The notes beneath the pieces were generated by a model that saw only the letters and a list, made by a program, of their open reading frames with translations, searched no databases and was not told the DNA's origin. From Bacillota bacterium (GTDB taxonomy: Bacteria > Bacillota_A > Clostridia > Christensenellales > Aristaeellaceae): a stretch of DNA of 64,000 bases. The stretch is from the NCBI GenBank assembly GCA_023421735.1, contig JAEZSP010000031.1:1-64000 (forward strand). Direction: 5' to 3'. Both the position numbers and the translations under genes were made by a program. Shown here piece after piece: positions 27,404 through 36,048 of the stretch (its first letter is position 1; each line of letters opens with the position of its first letter).

Positions 27404-27889
27404 ATGAAACGGATCGCCGCAGCGTTCTTATGTGCCCTTTTCATCATGTCTTTCGCGGCGCCGGAAGTGGGTTACGCAAAAACAAAAACGGTATACATAC
27501 TCAACGTGGAAAACGACGGCGCCCGCATGCGAAAAGAGCCGAATTCCACATCGGATAACGTCGAAGTCACGCTCAAAAAAGGCACGAAAGTGTTCTATCT
27601 CGGCAAGTCCGGCGCATGGTACAAGGTGCGCAGCGAATACGGGCCGTCCGGATGGGTCTATAAAGGTTACCTGAAATACTACGGTGCGGTATCCCTTTCG
27701 AGCGTCTACATCGTTTCCGCAAAGACGCCCGTTTACAAAAAGACAAGCTCCGGCGTTAAGAAATCCATGACGTTTTCACAAAAGCAGTTTGTGATTGTGC
27801 GCGCGGCGAACAAAACATGGGCATATATTTATACGCTCTCAGGTGCGAGAGGATATGTTCAGGTCGATCGCCTGAGCCCCGTCCGATGA
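27404..27889 (+). CDS. Secreted SH3-domain protein
   Basis: 161 residues from the ATG at 27404, which follows GGAGG and lies just downstream of the promoter; longer frames start within the promoter. A signal peptide (1-24) ends near 'VGYA'. Two SH3-like modules follow at about 28-90 ('GARMRKEPNSTSDNVEVTLKKG') and 95-155 ('YKKTSSGVKKSMTFSQKQ'). The protein likely binds cell-wall material; it has no catalytic domain. Its stop codon lies inside the loop region of the terminator hairpin. Confidence 0.8.
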   Translation: MKRIAAAFLCALFIMSFAAPEVGYAKTKTVYILNVENDGARMRKEPNSTSDNVEVTLKKGTKVFYLGKSGAWYKVRSEYGPSGWVYKGYLKYYGAVSLSSVYIVSAKTPVYKKTSSGVKKSMTFSQKQFVIVRAANKTWAYIYTLSGARGYVQVDRLSPVR

Positions 27890-27904
27890 GGACGGGTTTT
27901 TTTT
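27878..27904 (+). terminator. Terminator overlapping the end of the SH3 gene
   Basis: CCCGTCC (27878-27884) pairs with GGACGGG (27890-27896), then eight T. The TGA stop at 27887-27889 is in the loop, so the last codons are part of the stem. Confidence 0.85.
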
Positions 27905-28002
27905 GATCGGAGAACCCAGGAAAGGATTGCAGAATAGGATGGGGCAGAGGTTGCGATTTTACCGCAGACCTTCGTTTGCAGTATGCGAGGAGAGGGATTA
28001 AC

Positions 28003-28191
28003 ATGCGCATGCACAAAATCATTCTATTGTTCCTGATTGTTCTTTTACTCATTACACTGACCGCATGCTCGAAGACAAAGCCCGACAATAACCTGGAAAG
28101 GCTGTGGGAAAGCCTGATCGCGCAGGAGCACACAAACGGGGTTGCGGACGTCGCATACGGCGAACTGGCGGCCGGAATCGATCGAGCATAA
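28003..28191 (+). CDS. Small lipoprotein
   Basis: 62 residues, ATG after GAGGAGAGGG. The signal 'KIILLFLIVLLLITLTACSK' ends in a lipobox 'LTAC', with lipidation expected at cysteine 21 or so. The mature part of about 40 residues is acidic and has no recognised domain. A longer in-frame start at 27976 has no binding site. Function is unknown. Confidence 0.65.
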   Translation: MRMHKIILLFLIVLLLITLTACSKTKPDNNLERLWESLIAQEHTNGVADVAYGELAAGIDRA

Positions 28192-28197
28192 AAAAAG

Positions 28198-28225
28198 AAA
28201 CGGCGTCATCGGCGCCGTTTTTCTT
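28198..28225 (+). terminator. Bidirectional terminator
   Basis: AAACGGCG (28198-28205) pairs with CGCCGTTT (28213-28220), with T's after it and A's before it. It separates the lipoprotein gene from the convergent DUF1801 gene. Confidence 0.8.
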
Positions 28226-28230
28226 TCGTG

Positions 28231-28584
28231 TCAGCCGTGCATGCGTGCGACCAATTCTTCAATGGCCTCCTCCAACAGGACGCGTTCCTCCGTGTTTTGA
28301 TAGGGCACGTTCACACAGCCCTTGCCCTTGCCGGGCTTTTTCAATCGCTTCTGCAGTTGCGCGATGTAGTCAAAGTCCAACGTATGCATCGACAGATGCG
28401 CGTTTGCCGCCGAAAACGAAATGAATTTGAGCTTATCCCCTGCGACAGGCCGGAACGTCGGCACGCCGTAGTACATCAGCTCTTCGATATCCGGATGCTT
28501 TTTGCGCATGTAATCCACAAAATACGCCGTCCACTCCCGTGCGTCGCCTACAAGGCCGTCCAGATACTCCCCGATATACGTCAT
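28231..28584 (-). CDS. DUF1801-family protein
   Basis: 117 residues from the ATG at 28584 following AGGAGGG. The pattern 'MRKKHPDIEELMYYGVPTFRPVAGDKLKFISFSAANAHLSMH' and the basic end region 'RLKKPGKGKGCVNVPY' match the DUF1801/YdhG group. These are small cytoplasmic proteins, some implicated in iron handling, with no established reaction. It directly follows the gene at 28586-29611 with one base between, so they are cotranscribed. Confidence 0.75.
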   Translation of the reverse strand: MTYIGEYLDGLVGDAREWTAYFVDYMRKKHPDIEELMYYGVPTFRPVAGDKLKFISFSAANAHLSMHTLDFDYIAQLQKRLKKPGKGKGCVNVPYQNTEERVLLEEAIEELVARMHG

Positions 28585-28585
28585 A

Positions 28586-29611
28586 TCATCCCTCCTCGCC
28601 TGATATGATACCACATTCTTCCCGATAAATCGCATGCACTTCATTTTTTGACCCGGGTGCCATTTCAAGGAGAATCGGCCCCGTGATCAGCGCGCCGTCG
28701 AGCATCACAAAGCGCGTGCACAGAACAAAATCGCCCGCGCGCGTCATGTTCATGGGATCATAGCCCGTGATCCATGCATGGCGTTCATATCGCACGTTTT
28801 CCGCCCGAAACAAACGGCAGCGTTCTCCCATACGTGCCGTTTCCGCCTGAACAAGGCAGGAGACATCCGGCGCGTCGCCCGCAGATTCCGGTGCGATCTG
28901 CGAAAGGACGATCTCCCCCAGCGCGCGCGTCTCGCGTCCGACGTCGTGGAAGCATGTGTACCCCGCGTCCTGCGCGGCGGCGAGAAGAAGTGCGCCCGAA
29001 AAATAGGCGATCCTGCGCGTGTCGTGCAAAATCGACCGATCAAGCAACCGTTCCCTGTGTGCCGCACGCGCGATCGCGCCCTTTTCCGGCGCGATCATCG
29101 AAAGCGCCGCCACGCCCATGTACTCCGCCATTCCCTCGGCCGTTTCCGCCCATTCAGCCTCGCGCGTCAGCGGCGGATTTGCCGCCCGCCTGCGCGCCCG
29201 CGCATCGGCAAACCGGGCGAGGGAGGGATGTTCCTCCGCGAGAAGCGCACACTCAAGCGCGCGCAAACCGAGCTCGCCGTCGTCGATCCCCAGCCGCAGG
29301 ATTTCGAGGTCGTTGGGGAAGCGCGTCTCGCCCCGCGCATATTGAAAGGCGTGAAACATCTCGTGAACCATTCCCGCCGCAAGTTCATCCGGATCCTCGT
29401 TGCCCGCGGCATTCCAAATGGCAGTCCATTTGCCGTCCAGCAGGATCGCGGTGTTTCCCAGAAACCGATCGTCGCGCGGGATCTCGCGGTCGCCGAGATC
29501 GACCGTCTTCTCATCATAGAGCGCGAACGGCACGCGCGTGAAGCCCGGCCAGAGTGCGGCAAAGTCCACCCGGTTCAGCCGATCAGAGATTATGGCATAC
29601 AAATTCATCAT
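28586..29611 (-). CDS. HExxH-containing putative metalloprotease-like protein
   Basis: 341 residues. 'AAGMVHEMFHAFQYARGE' has H83-E84-x-x-H87, a zinc-peptidase motif, in a helical context. An acidic helix with 'AEWAETAEGMAEYMG' near 170 could supply the third ligand, as in gluzincins. No signal peptide or membrane segment is seen, so it is probably cytoplasmic. I do not recognise a named family. The start is one of two adjacent ATGs with a weak GGGGTGATG upstream. It sits in a unit with the DUF1801 gene. Confidence 0.5.
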   Translation of the reverse strand: MMNLYAIISDRLNRVDFAALWPGFTRVPFALYDEKTVDLGDREIPRDDRFLGNTAILLDGKWTAIWNAAGNEDPDELAAGMVHEMFHAFQYARGETRFPNDLEILRLGIDDGELGLRALECALLAEEHPSLARFADARARRRAANPPLTREAEWAETAEGMAEYMGVAALSMIAPEKGAIARAAHRERLLDRSILHDTRRIAYFSGALLLAAAQDAGYTCFHDVGRETRALGEIVLSQIAPESAGDAPDVSCLVQAETARMGERCRLFRAENVRYERHAWITGYDPMNMTRAGDFVLCTRFVMLDGALITGPILLEMAPGSKNEVHAIYREECGIISGEEG

Positions 29612-29679
29612 ACATCACCCCTTGTCGGCATGATACCATCGGGCGGGGTGTGGATTCAACGTGAAATGGTGTGCCGTTT

Positions 29680-30090
29680 TCACAGTTCTTTGAGCACGCG
29701 CTGTACGGCCTCGGGCAGTCCGATGAGGGTCACGCGCGTCATGCCCGTTGTTCCATCCTGCTCATAGCGCATCTCGACGTCCCGACACGCGGCGAGCAGA
29801 TTTTGGAGGAATGTTTCCGGCGCGTCCGGCATATCCAATACGCACAGCATGCTCGGCGCGGCTTTATGGCGATTGTTCAAAAAATCGTCTGCCATCGCGC
29901 GGCGGTGCCTTGCCGACAGCTTCCGGATCTCTGGGCGATTCATGAAGCGGCCGACTTCCTCCGGTGCATAGCGCCACCTGCCTGCGACCTTCTCGCCCAC
30001 GAGCGTGCCGGATGCGACGTGTTTTCGGAGCGTGCGCTGTGTGATGCCCGTCATGAGCGCCACATCCGCGAGTGAGTATGATTTATCCAT
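29680..30090 (-). CDS. Small helix-turn-helix DNA-binding protein
   Basis: 136 residues. 'MDKSYSLADVALMTGITQRTLRKHVASGTLVGEKVAGRWRYAPEEVGRFM' is an excisionase/MerR-type HTH_17 domain (residues 1-50). The C-terminal 80 residues include 'CVLDMPDAPETFLQNLLAACRD' and may be a small ligand or dimerisation domain. The start overlaps the stop of the ttcA-like gene by eight bases, so expression is coupled. Target genes are unknown. Confidence 0.7.
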   Translation of the reverse strand: MDKSYSLADVALMTGITQRTLRKHVASGTLVGEKVAGRWRYAPEEVGRFMNRPEIRKLSARHRRAMADDFLNNRHKAAPSMLCVLDMPDAPETFLQNLLAACRDVEMRYEQDGTTGMTRVTLIGLPEAVQRVLKEL

Positions 30091-30844
30091 CTTTCCGGCT
30101 GAGCCGCGCGGGCTTTCCCGTAATTTCGATGGGCTTTTCCCAAAGCCCGTATTGATCGCTGTTGCGAAGCGCGTTGAGCATGTATTCCCGCGCGCGCGGA
30201 TAGCGCTTGCACAAATCGTTCACAAGGCCCTTCACCTCGGCGCGCTTCGTATCGCCGTTTGCGGGACAGGGTGATTTCGTGATCGGCAGATTGAACTTGC
30301 GCGCCGCGTGGATGATGTCCTTTTCGGGCAGGTAGACCATGGGGCGGATTTGGGTGATCTCCTGCTTTGAAAGGTATGTGACCGGGTGAAACGTATGGAG
30401 CCGTCCTTCATATAATAATGAGAGCATAAGCGTCTCGATGGCATCGTCCCTGTGGTGCCCGAGCGCCAGTTTGTTTGCGCCGATTTCGCGGCAATAGTCG
30501 GTCAGCGCGCCCCTTCGCATTTTTGCGCACAGCGCACAGGGGTTTTTTTCCTTGCGCTGATTGAAGATCACGTCGCCTATGTCCGTCTCCCTGACGAAAT
30601 ACGGTACGTCCAATTCGTCCGCGAGTTTTTGAACCGGAGAAAAATCGACCTTTTCGAGCCCCATTCCGAGCGTAACGGCGGTTAGTTTGAAGCTATGCTT
30701 GCAAAAATGTCTGTAAAGCGCAAGCCCATACAGCAAAACGAGGCTATCCTTTCCGCCGGAAACGCCGACCGCGACGTGGTCGCCCTCCGCAATCATGCCG
30801 AAATCCTCGTCGGCGCGGCGCATACAGCCAAGAACCAGTTTCAA
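30083..30844 (-). CDS. TtcA-family PP-loop tRNA thiolation enzyme
   Basis: 253 residues from TTG at 30844, eight bases after GGAGGG. The PP-loop 'GVSGGKDSLVLLYGLALY' near residue 28 binds ATP. 'NPCALCAKMRRGAL' gives the CxxC pair and 'KSPCPANGD' a further cysteine, the ligands expected for an Fe-S cluster in TtcA-type enzymes. 'LALGHHRDDAIETLML' is also typical. TtcA makes 2-thiocytidine at position 32 of tRNA; related proteins with other targets exist, so I leave the symbol blank. Confidence 0.85.
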   Translation of the reverse strand: MKLVLGCMRRADEDFGMIAEGDHVAVGVSGGKDSLVLLYGLALYRHFCKHSFKLTAVTLGMGLEKVDFSPVQKLADELDVPYFVRETDIGDVIFNQRKEKNPCALCAKMRRGALTDYCREIGANKLALGHHRDDAIETLMLSLLYEGRLHTFHPVTYLSKQEITQIRPMVYLPEKDIIHAARKFNLPITKSPCPANGDTKRAEVKGLVNDLCKRYPRAREYMLNALRNSDQYGLWEKPIEITGKPARLSRKDG

Positions 30845-30959
30845 TGGTTGTTCCCTCCATCATTTGATCTCTACTATCATACCCGTCCGATGGGTTTCCG
30901 TCAAGGTGACCAATCTATGAACGTTTTTTTAACATGTTTTGCATAAGCCCATTCGCGCC

Positions 30960-30988
30960 TTGAATGGGTCATTTCAATGTGTTATAAT
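30960..30988 (+). promoter_or_regulatory. Promoter of PrsA-like gene
   Basis: TTGAAT (30960-30965) and TATAAT (30983-30988) are 17 bases apart. Confidence 0.75.
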
Positions 30989-31031
30989 CATAAACGAACC
31001 GCAGTTGCGGCAGAAACAGGAGGACGAATGA

Positions 31032-32423
31032 ATGAATTATAAGAGGATTGCATCGCTGTTCTTGGTGCTTGCGCTCGCGCTGGTCTCTACCGGGGCGTTC
31101 GCCACGTCGAACGATGATACTGCGGCAAAGATCGCGGAATACGAGGCGAAGATCGCCGATCTCGAGGCGCAGGTGGCTGACCTCCAGCACCAGCTCGATA
31201 TCCAAAACTACGTCGTGAGTTTTGATGGCGGCTATGTGACCGTTGAAGATGCACTCGCGCGTTACAGCTACGTCGAATATATGTACCAGTCCTACGGATA
31301 CTCGCTCGACGGATACGAGGATCAGGTCAAACAGGACATCATGACGTCGATGGCGAAGGACGCGGTCGTGAAATACAAGGCCGACGAACTTGGCATCGAT
31401 ACCCCCGATGATGCAAAGGCAGCGGAGCTCCTTCAGGCCGCAACCGATGATTTTAATCAGTACATCGATTACTATCGCCAGAATTTTGAGGCCGACGGCA
31501 AGACCGACGACGAGGTTGTCGCAGACACCACCGCCTATCTTTCGGACAACGGCCTCACGCTCGACACCCTCTATCAGGATCAGCTTGAGAGCTTTGCCAA
31601 GGATCAGCTCTACGCCTATGTCGCTGATCCGATCACGGTGACCGACGAAGAGGTTTCTGCCGAATACGACAAGCTCTTGGCGGCCGATCAGGCGTCCTAC
31701 GAAGGCAATGCCTATGCCTATGAGTCTGCGGATGCCTCCGGCACCGATATTTATTGGAATCCCGAAGGCTATCGCAAGGTCAAACAGGTGCTCATCGTCT
31801 TCTCAGACGATCAGGCCAGCCGCTATTCCGACATCACGTCGCGCATCTCCGGATTTGAAAGCGAGTTGGCTGCGCTCGACGCGACGCCCGCACCCGATGC
31901 GACGGCTGCCGCGGAAGCGACCGACACGACCGAGCCGACGGCCACGCCCCGCACTGCAGAGCTGATCAATGCGGATCTCGACGCGGCAAAAGCCGAACTC
32001 GAAGCGCTCTATCAGGAGCTCATGCCCACCGCACAGGACGTCGTGGATCTGTTCCATGCGGGCACCGGCATCGATGAACTCATCTCCATCTATGGCGGCG
32101 ATCCCGGCATGACCAACGAGCCCACCGCGACCAACGGTTACGTCGTTTCCGCTGATTCCGCTTACTGGGATCCGGCGTTCACACAGGCCGCCATGTCCAT
32201 CCAGAACGTCGGCGAGATTTCCGAACCGGCGCGCGGCACGAACGGCCTCTACATCGTCTACTACCTCGGCGATGTTACCCCCGGCGCTGCCGACTTCGAA
32301 ACCGTCAAGGATCAGGTCAAGGCGACGCTGCTTGACACCAAGCAGTCGGATGCCTATGATGCGCAGCTCGATACGTGGATGGAAGAACTCAATGTGACGT
32401 ACTATCCGGACAACTTCAAGTAA
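31032..32423 (+). CDS. PrsA/SurA-like secreted peptidyl-prolyl isomerase or foldase
   Basis: 463 residues. A signal peptide (1-24) ends 'GAFATS' with no lipobox. A short coiled coil ('KIAEYEAKIADLEAQVADLQHQL', split here as residues 31-53) follows. Residues 60-205 form the helical SurA-like chaperone domain ('YSLDGYEDQVKQDIMTSMAKDAVVKYKADELG'). 'RKVKQVLIVFSDDQASRY' begins a parvulin-type domain interrupted by a low-complexity Ala/Thr/Pro insert ('ATPAPDATAAAEATDTTE'); it resumes with 'AQDVVDLFHAG' and ends 'EISEPARGTNGLYIVYYLGD'. It probably assists folding of exported proteins. Confidence 0.8.
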   Translation: MNYKRIASLFLVLALALVSTGAFATSNDDTAAKIAEYEAKIADLEAQVADLQHQLDIQNYVVSFDGGYVTVEDALARYSYVEYMYQSYGYSLDGYEDQVKQDIMTSMAKDAVVKYKADELGIDTPDDAKAAELLQAATDDFNQYIDYYRQNFEADGKTDDEVVADTTAYLSDNGLTLDTLYQDQLESFAKDQLYAYVADPITVTDEEVSAEYDKLLAADQASYEGNAYAYESADASGTDIYWNPEGYRKVKQVLIVFSDDQASRYSDITSRISGFESELAALDATPAPDATAAAEATDTTEPTATPRTAELINADLDAAKAELEALYQELMPTAQDVVDLFHAGTGIDELISIYGGDPGMTNEPTATNGYVVSADSAYWDPAFTQAAMSIQNVGEISEPARGTNGLYIVYYLGDVTPGAADFETVKDQVKATLLDTKQSDAYDAQLDTWMEELNVTYYPDNFK

Positions 32424-32444
32424 TACCAATTCCAAATATGATTT

Positions 32445-32474
32445 CGGCGGCGTGGGGTTTTCCCCACGCCGCCG
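32445..32474 (+). terminator. Terminator after PrsA-like gene
   Basis: CGGCGGCGTGGGG (32445-32457) pairs perfectly with CCCCACGCCGCCG (32462-32474) around TTTT. Only a short T run follows a few bases later. Confidence 0.7.
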
Positions 32475-32657
32475 AGTCGCGTTTTGGCGGTTGCGGTTTG
32501 TCAAGGTTCATATGGATACGCCGATTAAACGGCAGATTAACGCGCGATCAAGTGTTGAGAATCATTCTCGGCACTTCTTAGCGGTCGAACTGCGCGCCAA
32601 TAGATGCAAGCGGTAGCCACGCGATTCGAACGACCTCGAAACACCGGAACTCTTTCG

Positions 32658-33110
32658 TCAGTCGATATTCCATACGTACATGTCGATCTGCTGGTCGTTT
32701 AATGTTCCAAGAATCTCCGCATCCGGCACATCATTGATTGTGACGTGCCTGGTCGTCAATTTTTCGATCGTCTTAATGGAAGCGATGTTATCGTGCTTTG
32801 CGCCGATGAACACGCGCGTAAACCCGTGCGCCCGGGCAACATGGCTTGCGAGCAAGCACGCCTTTGCCGCGTAGTGATGGCCGGAATGCGCGGGCGAAAC
32901 GCCGTAACTGATATGACCGCGCAGGTATTGCCGACGCGACGAATCGACGGCGAAGTAAAGAACGCCGACTTCCACATCGTCCCTTGTGCGAACGATCGAA
33001 AAGCCATATCGCGGCATAATGCCCTTTTCTTCGTCGGGCTCGTCGCGGCTTTTCAATACCAGACGAATCTCACCATCCTGTAAATCCCGGAATTCGAGAA
33101 ATTGAAACAT
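32658..33110 (-). CDS. GNAT-family N-acetyltransferase
   Basis: 150 residues, ATG after AAAAAGGAG. 'VEVGVLYFAVDSSRRQYLRGHISYGVSPAHSGHHYAAKACLLASHVARAHG' follows the GNAT order of strand, acetyl-CoA loop and helix; the loop (AHSGHHYA) is a variant of the usual R/Q-x-x-G-x-G/A. 'RVFIGAKHDNIASIKTIEKL' matches the end of the fold ('N-x-x-S-x-x-x-x-E-K'). The acceptor is unknown. It is flanked by a family 1 repeat fragment upstream. Confidence 0.8.
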   Translation of the reverse strand: MFQFLEFRDLQDGEIRLVLKSRDEPDEEKGIMPRYGFSIVRTRDDVEVGVLYFAVDSSRRQYLRGHISYGVSPAHSGHHYAAKACLLASHVARAHGFTRVFIGAKHDNIASIKTIEKLTTRHVTINDVPDAEILGTLNDQQIDMYVWNID

Positions 33111-33135
33111 ACGCAGCTCCTTTTTCAGGAATCAT

Positions 33136-33180
33136 GACAAAATCGGACACGCGGGGGTCATCCCCGGGCATCCGATAAAT
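33136..33180 (+). repeat. Intergenic hairpin repeat, family 1 partial copy D
   Basis: GACAAAATCGGACACGCGGG, then a short loop and CCCCGGGCATCCGATAAAT, match the first half of the copy at 62437. The second half is missing. Confidence 0.45.
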
Positions 33181-33212
33181 CGTTGCGAATCTGATTACCG
33201 ATTTTTACAAAC

Positions 33213-35084
33213 TTACCCCGCAAGCATATCGCGATTGGGCTTATAGGTGGTGACGACCTCGGTGAGCGCGCGGACTGCGGTTTCGTCGTTGTGTTCGGCG
33301 GCTGTACGCAGCATCTCAAGCTGGCGGTCGAGAATGGCGTCATTCATGGAAATGGGCGGTGCGACAAAGATTTTGTTATGGCTGGTCGTGCGCATGCCGT
33401 CCCGTTCCGTATCCATGAGAAGCTCCTCATATAACTTCTCACCGGGACGCAGGCCGGTGATCTCGATGGGCATGTCCGCGTTCGGCGTATAGCCATAGAA
33501 ACGGATCAGTTTTTTTGCGAGATCCATGATGCGCACGGGTTCGCCCATATCGAGCACGAAGATCGCGCCGTTTTCAGCGATGGCGCCGGCCTGTAGGACG
33601 AGCTGCGCGGCCTCCGGGATGGTCATGAAATAGCGGGTCATTTCGGGGTGAGTCACGGTAACGGGCCCGCCCTTTTTGATCTGCGCCTCAAATTTGGGGA
33701 TGACGCTGCCGTGCGAACCAAGCACGTTTCCAAAGCGCACGGCCATGCAGCGCATCTCGGTGCGGCGGGAAAATTGCTGCATCAGCATTTCCGTGATCCG
33801 CTTGGTCGCACCCATGACGTTTGTGGGATTGACGGCCTTGTCGGTCGAGAGCGACACATAGCGTTTCACGCCGTGCTCAGAAGCCGACTGGAGCAAATTG
33901 CGCGTGCCGAAGACGTTGTTTTTGATGGCTTCGGCGGGTGAGACCTCCATGAGCGGCACATGTTTGTGTGCGGCTGCATGGAATACAATCTCCGGCTTGT
34001 ATGTTTCAAATACCTCGTCAAGCCGCCCCTTGTCGCGGATGGAGCCGATCAGAACCTCGATCTGGCAGCACTTTCCATAGAGCTGACAAAGCTCCGTTTC
34101 GAGCTCGTAGGCGCAGTTTTCGTAAACGTCGAAGATCAGGAGGAGCTTGGGGGAGAAGCGCATGATCTGTCGGCAAATCTCGCTGCCAATGGAACCGCCG
34201 CCGCCGGTGACGAGCACCACATGACCGGTGATGTAATTTCGGATGCCCTCTGTGTCGAGCTTCACCTCGCCGCGCGAGAGGAAGTCCGAGGTGTTCACCT
34301 CGCGGATCATCTGCTTTTTCGGGTCGTTCACGTCGCCGGGTGAGGATACGATCTTGAGTACGCAGCGCGTCTGGCGGCAAACGTCGACGATTCGCTGCAA
34401 TTCGTCGCCCGAAAGCCCGGGGATCGCGATGACGATCTCGCTGATGTCCTTTTTCCGCACGATCTCCGGAACGTCCGCGACCTTGCCCAGAACGGGCACG
34501 CCCTGCAATCGCAGACCGTGTTTTTCGGGGTCGTCGTCCACAAATGCCACGGGCGTTCCCGCGATGCCCTTGCCCTCACGGCAGAGCCGCGCGGCGTAAA
34601 TGCCACTGTCGCCCGCACCGACGATCAGAATCCGCGTCCCGGTTTTTCCCTCGCGGCTGAGGAGCGCCTCGCGTGCCATCTTCCAAAAAAACCGCGATCC
34701 GCCCACCAGCGCAGCGACGCACATGCCGGAAAAGAGAAGAATCGCGCGGGAGAGAATCCAGTGAAACACGTAATTCAGGATCACCAATAAAATCGCGCCT
34801 GCGGCAGCGGCGGTGGTCAGCCTTGCCAATTCCCGCGTGCCCGCATAGCGCCACATGCTCACATAGGTTCCGCTCAATGTCAAAAACGCCATGTAGATGG
34901 CCACGAATAACGGTTCGAGCGGTACGACCTTTGCGTTCATCTTTATGTATTCGGCGCTATGACTTCCGTCATACCGAAGCGCGACCGAAAGACGGATCGC
35001 GACGTAAACAAGCACGATATCCAAGAGAAATAATATGCCCCGCCGAAGCCACCGATACAAAACCCTTCGTGTGGAAGCGTTCAA
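33213..35084 (-). CDS. Membrane-bound nucleotide-sugar 4,6-dehydratase (CapD/PglF-like)
   Basis: 623 residues from a TTG at 35084 after GGGGGAGG. The first 130 residues hold four transmembrane segments. A Rossmann-like domain with 'GAGDSGIYAARLC' (about 155-270) follows, and then the SDR domain with 'VLVTGGGGSIGSEICRQI' near 290, 'VSLSTDKAVNPTNVMGATKR' near 410. The methionine-lysine pair (M-x-x-x-K) in place of Tyr-x-x-x-Lys is typical of this dehydratase family. It likely converts UDP-GlcNAc to the 4-keto-6-deoxy sugar, the first step towards bacillosamine- or fucosamine-like residues. It has its own promoter and is separate from the other glycan clusters. Confidence 0.9.
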   Translation of the reverse strand: MNASTRRVLYRWLRRGILFLLDIVLVYVAIRLSVALRYDGSHSAEYIKMNAKVVPLEPLFVAIYMAFLTLSGTYVSMWRYAGTRELARLTTAAAAGAILLVILNYVFHWILSRAILLFSGMCVAALVGGSRFFWKMAREALLSREGKTGTRILIVGAGDSGIYAARLCREGKGIAGTPVAFVDDDPEKHGLRLQGVPVLGKVADVPEIVRKKDISEIVIAIPGLSGDELQRIVDVCRQTRCVLKIVSSPGDVNDPKKQMIREVNTSDFLSRGEVKLDTEGIRNYITGHVVLVTGGGGSIGSEICRQIMRFSPKLLLIFDVYENCAYELETELCQLYGKCCQIEVLIGSIRDKGRLDEVFETYKPEIVFHAAAHKHVPLMEVSPAEAIKNNVFGTRNLLQSASEHGVKRYVSLSTDKAVNPTNVMGATKRITEMLMQQFSRRTEMRCMAVRFGNVLGSHGSVIPKFEAQIKKGGPVTVTHPEMTRYFMTIPEAAQLVLQAGAIAENGAIFVLDMGEPVRIMDLAKKLIRFYGYTPNADMPIEITGLRPGEKLYEELLMDTERDGMRTTSHNKIFVAPPISMNDAILDRQLEMLRTAAEHNDETAVRALTEVVTTYKPNRDMLAG

Positions 35085-35116
35085 TCTGGCACCTCCCCCG
35101 CTTATTGCTATCAGGT

Positions 35117-35146
35117 ATTATACCACTATGTCATAAAAAGTGTCAA
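35117..35146 (-). promoter_or_regulatory. Promoter of the capD-like gene
   Basis: On the minus strand TTGACA (35146-35141) and TATAAT (35122-35117) are 18 bases apart. Confidence 0.8.
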
Positions 35147-35313
35147 TTAACCCATATTCATCATAGGTAGCGAAATACGGGTCGATTCAATGACTTTTAT
35201 GTATTGCGCGGGTGTTTGGCAATCGCTTTTCGTCCCCAATGCAAACTGGGCTTTTTTGTGAATTGGCGATTGCGCGGTGTGCGTTGGCATATGCTCCCAT
35301 GGAGGTGGGCTTC

Positions 35314-35589
35314 ATGCAGGCAGACAAGGCGATTGCGAAAAAGGGGCACAGCCTCACACTGGATGACCGCGCACGCGCGGTGATGACGGGCGTAGAGGAT
35401 GTCGAGTGCTTCAATGAGGAACTCGCGGTGGTCACAACCACGATGGGCGCGGTCACGGTGACCGGTGCGAATCTGCGCGTTTCCAAGCTCGACCTCTCAG
35501 AGGGTCGGATCTCCATCGAAGGGCGCATCGATTCGCTCGAATACGGCGCGGTCAAGCGCGCGGGCTTCTTCTCGCGCATGCTCAAGTAG
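35314..35589 (+). CDS. yabP: Sporulation protein YabP
   Basis: 91 residues from the ATG at 35314 following GGAGGTGG; the longer frame has no binding site. 'HSLTLDDRARAVMTGVEDVECFNEELAVVTTTMGAVTVTG' and 'LRVSKLDLSEGRISIEGRID' match the YabP family, made in the mother cell and needed for spore coat or cortex assembly in Bacillus. yabQ begins on the base after the stop codon. A CATATGCT at 35290 could be part of a sporulation promoter, but I cannot support a full match. Confidence 0.9.
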   Translation: MQADKAIAKKGHSLTLDDRARAVMTGVEDVECFNEELAVVTTTMGAVTVTGANLRVSKLDLSEGRISIEGRIDSLEYGAVKRAGFFSRMLK

Positions 35590-35958
35590 ATGCTCTATTA
35601 CACGCTGCCACAGGCAGGCGAATTTGCCGCGATGCTGCTTGCGGGCGTCGCGGTGGGCATGATCGCGCTTGCGTTTTCATGGCTCAGACGGTTGATGCGC
35701 GCGGGCTTTTTTATATCGCTCGCATGTGATTTGCTGATGGGGCTTTTATGGGCGATCGTCGTGTGCGTTTCGCTTGTCGTCGCATGCAGGGGACGTGCGC
35801 GCGCGTTTCATTTCATCGGGATGGCGCTGGGGTGTGCGCTGTTTCTTGCTGCGGTTTCCCCGCTCGCCCGCGCTGTTGGACGCGGTATGGGAAGGATTTT
35901 TCGCGCTGTTGGCAGACAGCTTATGAAGAATGGGTTCGTCCGCGCGCTTTTGCGCTAA
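35590..35958 (+). CDS. yabQ: Sporulation protein YabQ
   Basis: 122 residues with three to four hydrophobic segments ('EFAAMLLAGVAVGMIALAFS', 'LACDLLMGLLWAIVVCVSLV', 'HFIGMALGCALFLAAVSPL'). Order yabP-yabQ-divIC is the same as in Bacillus and many Clostridia. YabQ is a membrane protein of the mother cell required for spore cortex formation. There is no separate ribosome binding site beyond the end of yabP, which indicates coupled translation. Confidence 0.87.
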   Translation: MLYYTLPQAGEFAAMLLAGVAVGMIALAFSWLRRLMRAGFFISLACDLLMGLLWAIVVCVSLVVACRGRARAFHFIGMALGCALFLAAVSPLARAVGRGMGRIFRAVGRQLMKNGFVRALLR

Positions 35959-36048
35959 ATTTCATATTATTGTCAAAATCGACGGAAGGCGCAAGCTCCA
36001 TTCGCGTCGAATCAATGATAATGAATAGAACGCGGCGGAGGGATCACA

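Noticed and set aside
28778..29767. 329-residue plus-strand open frame opposite the HExxH gene
   Set aside because: Shadow frame typical of GC-rich DNA; the minus frame has a plausible start, motif and operon context.
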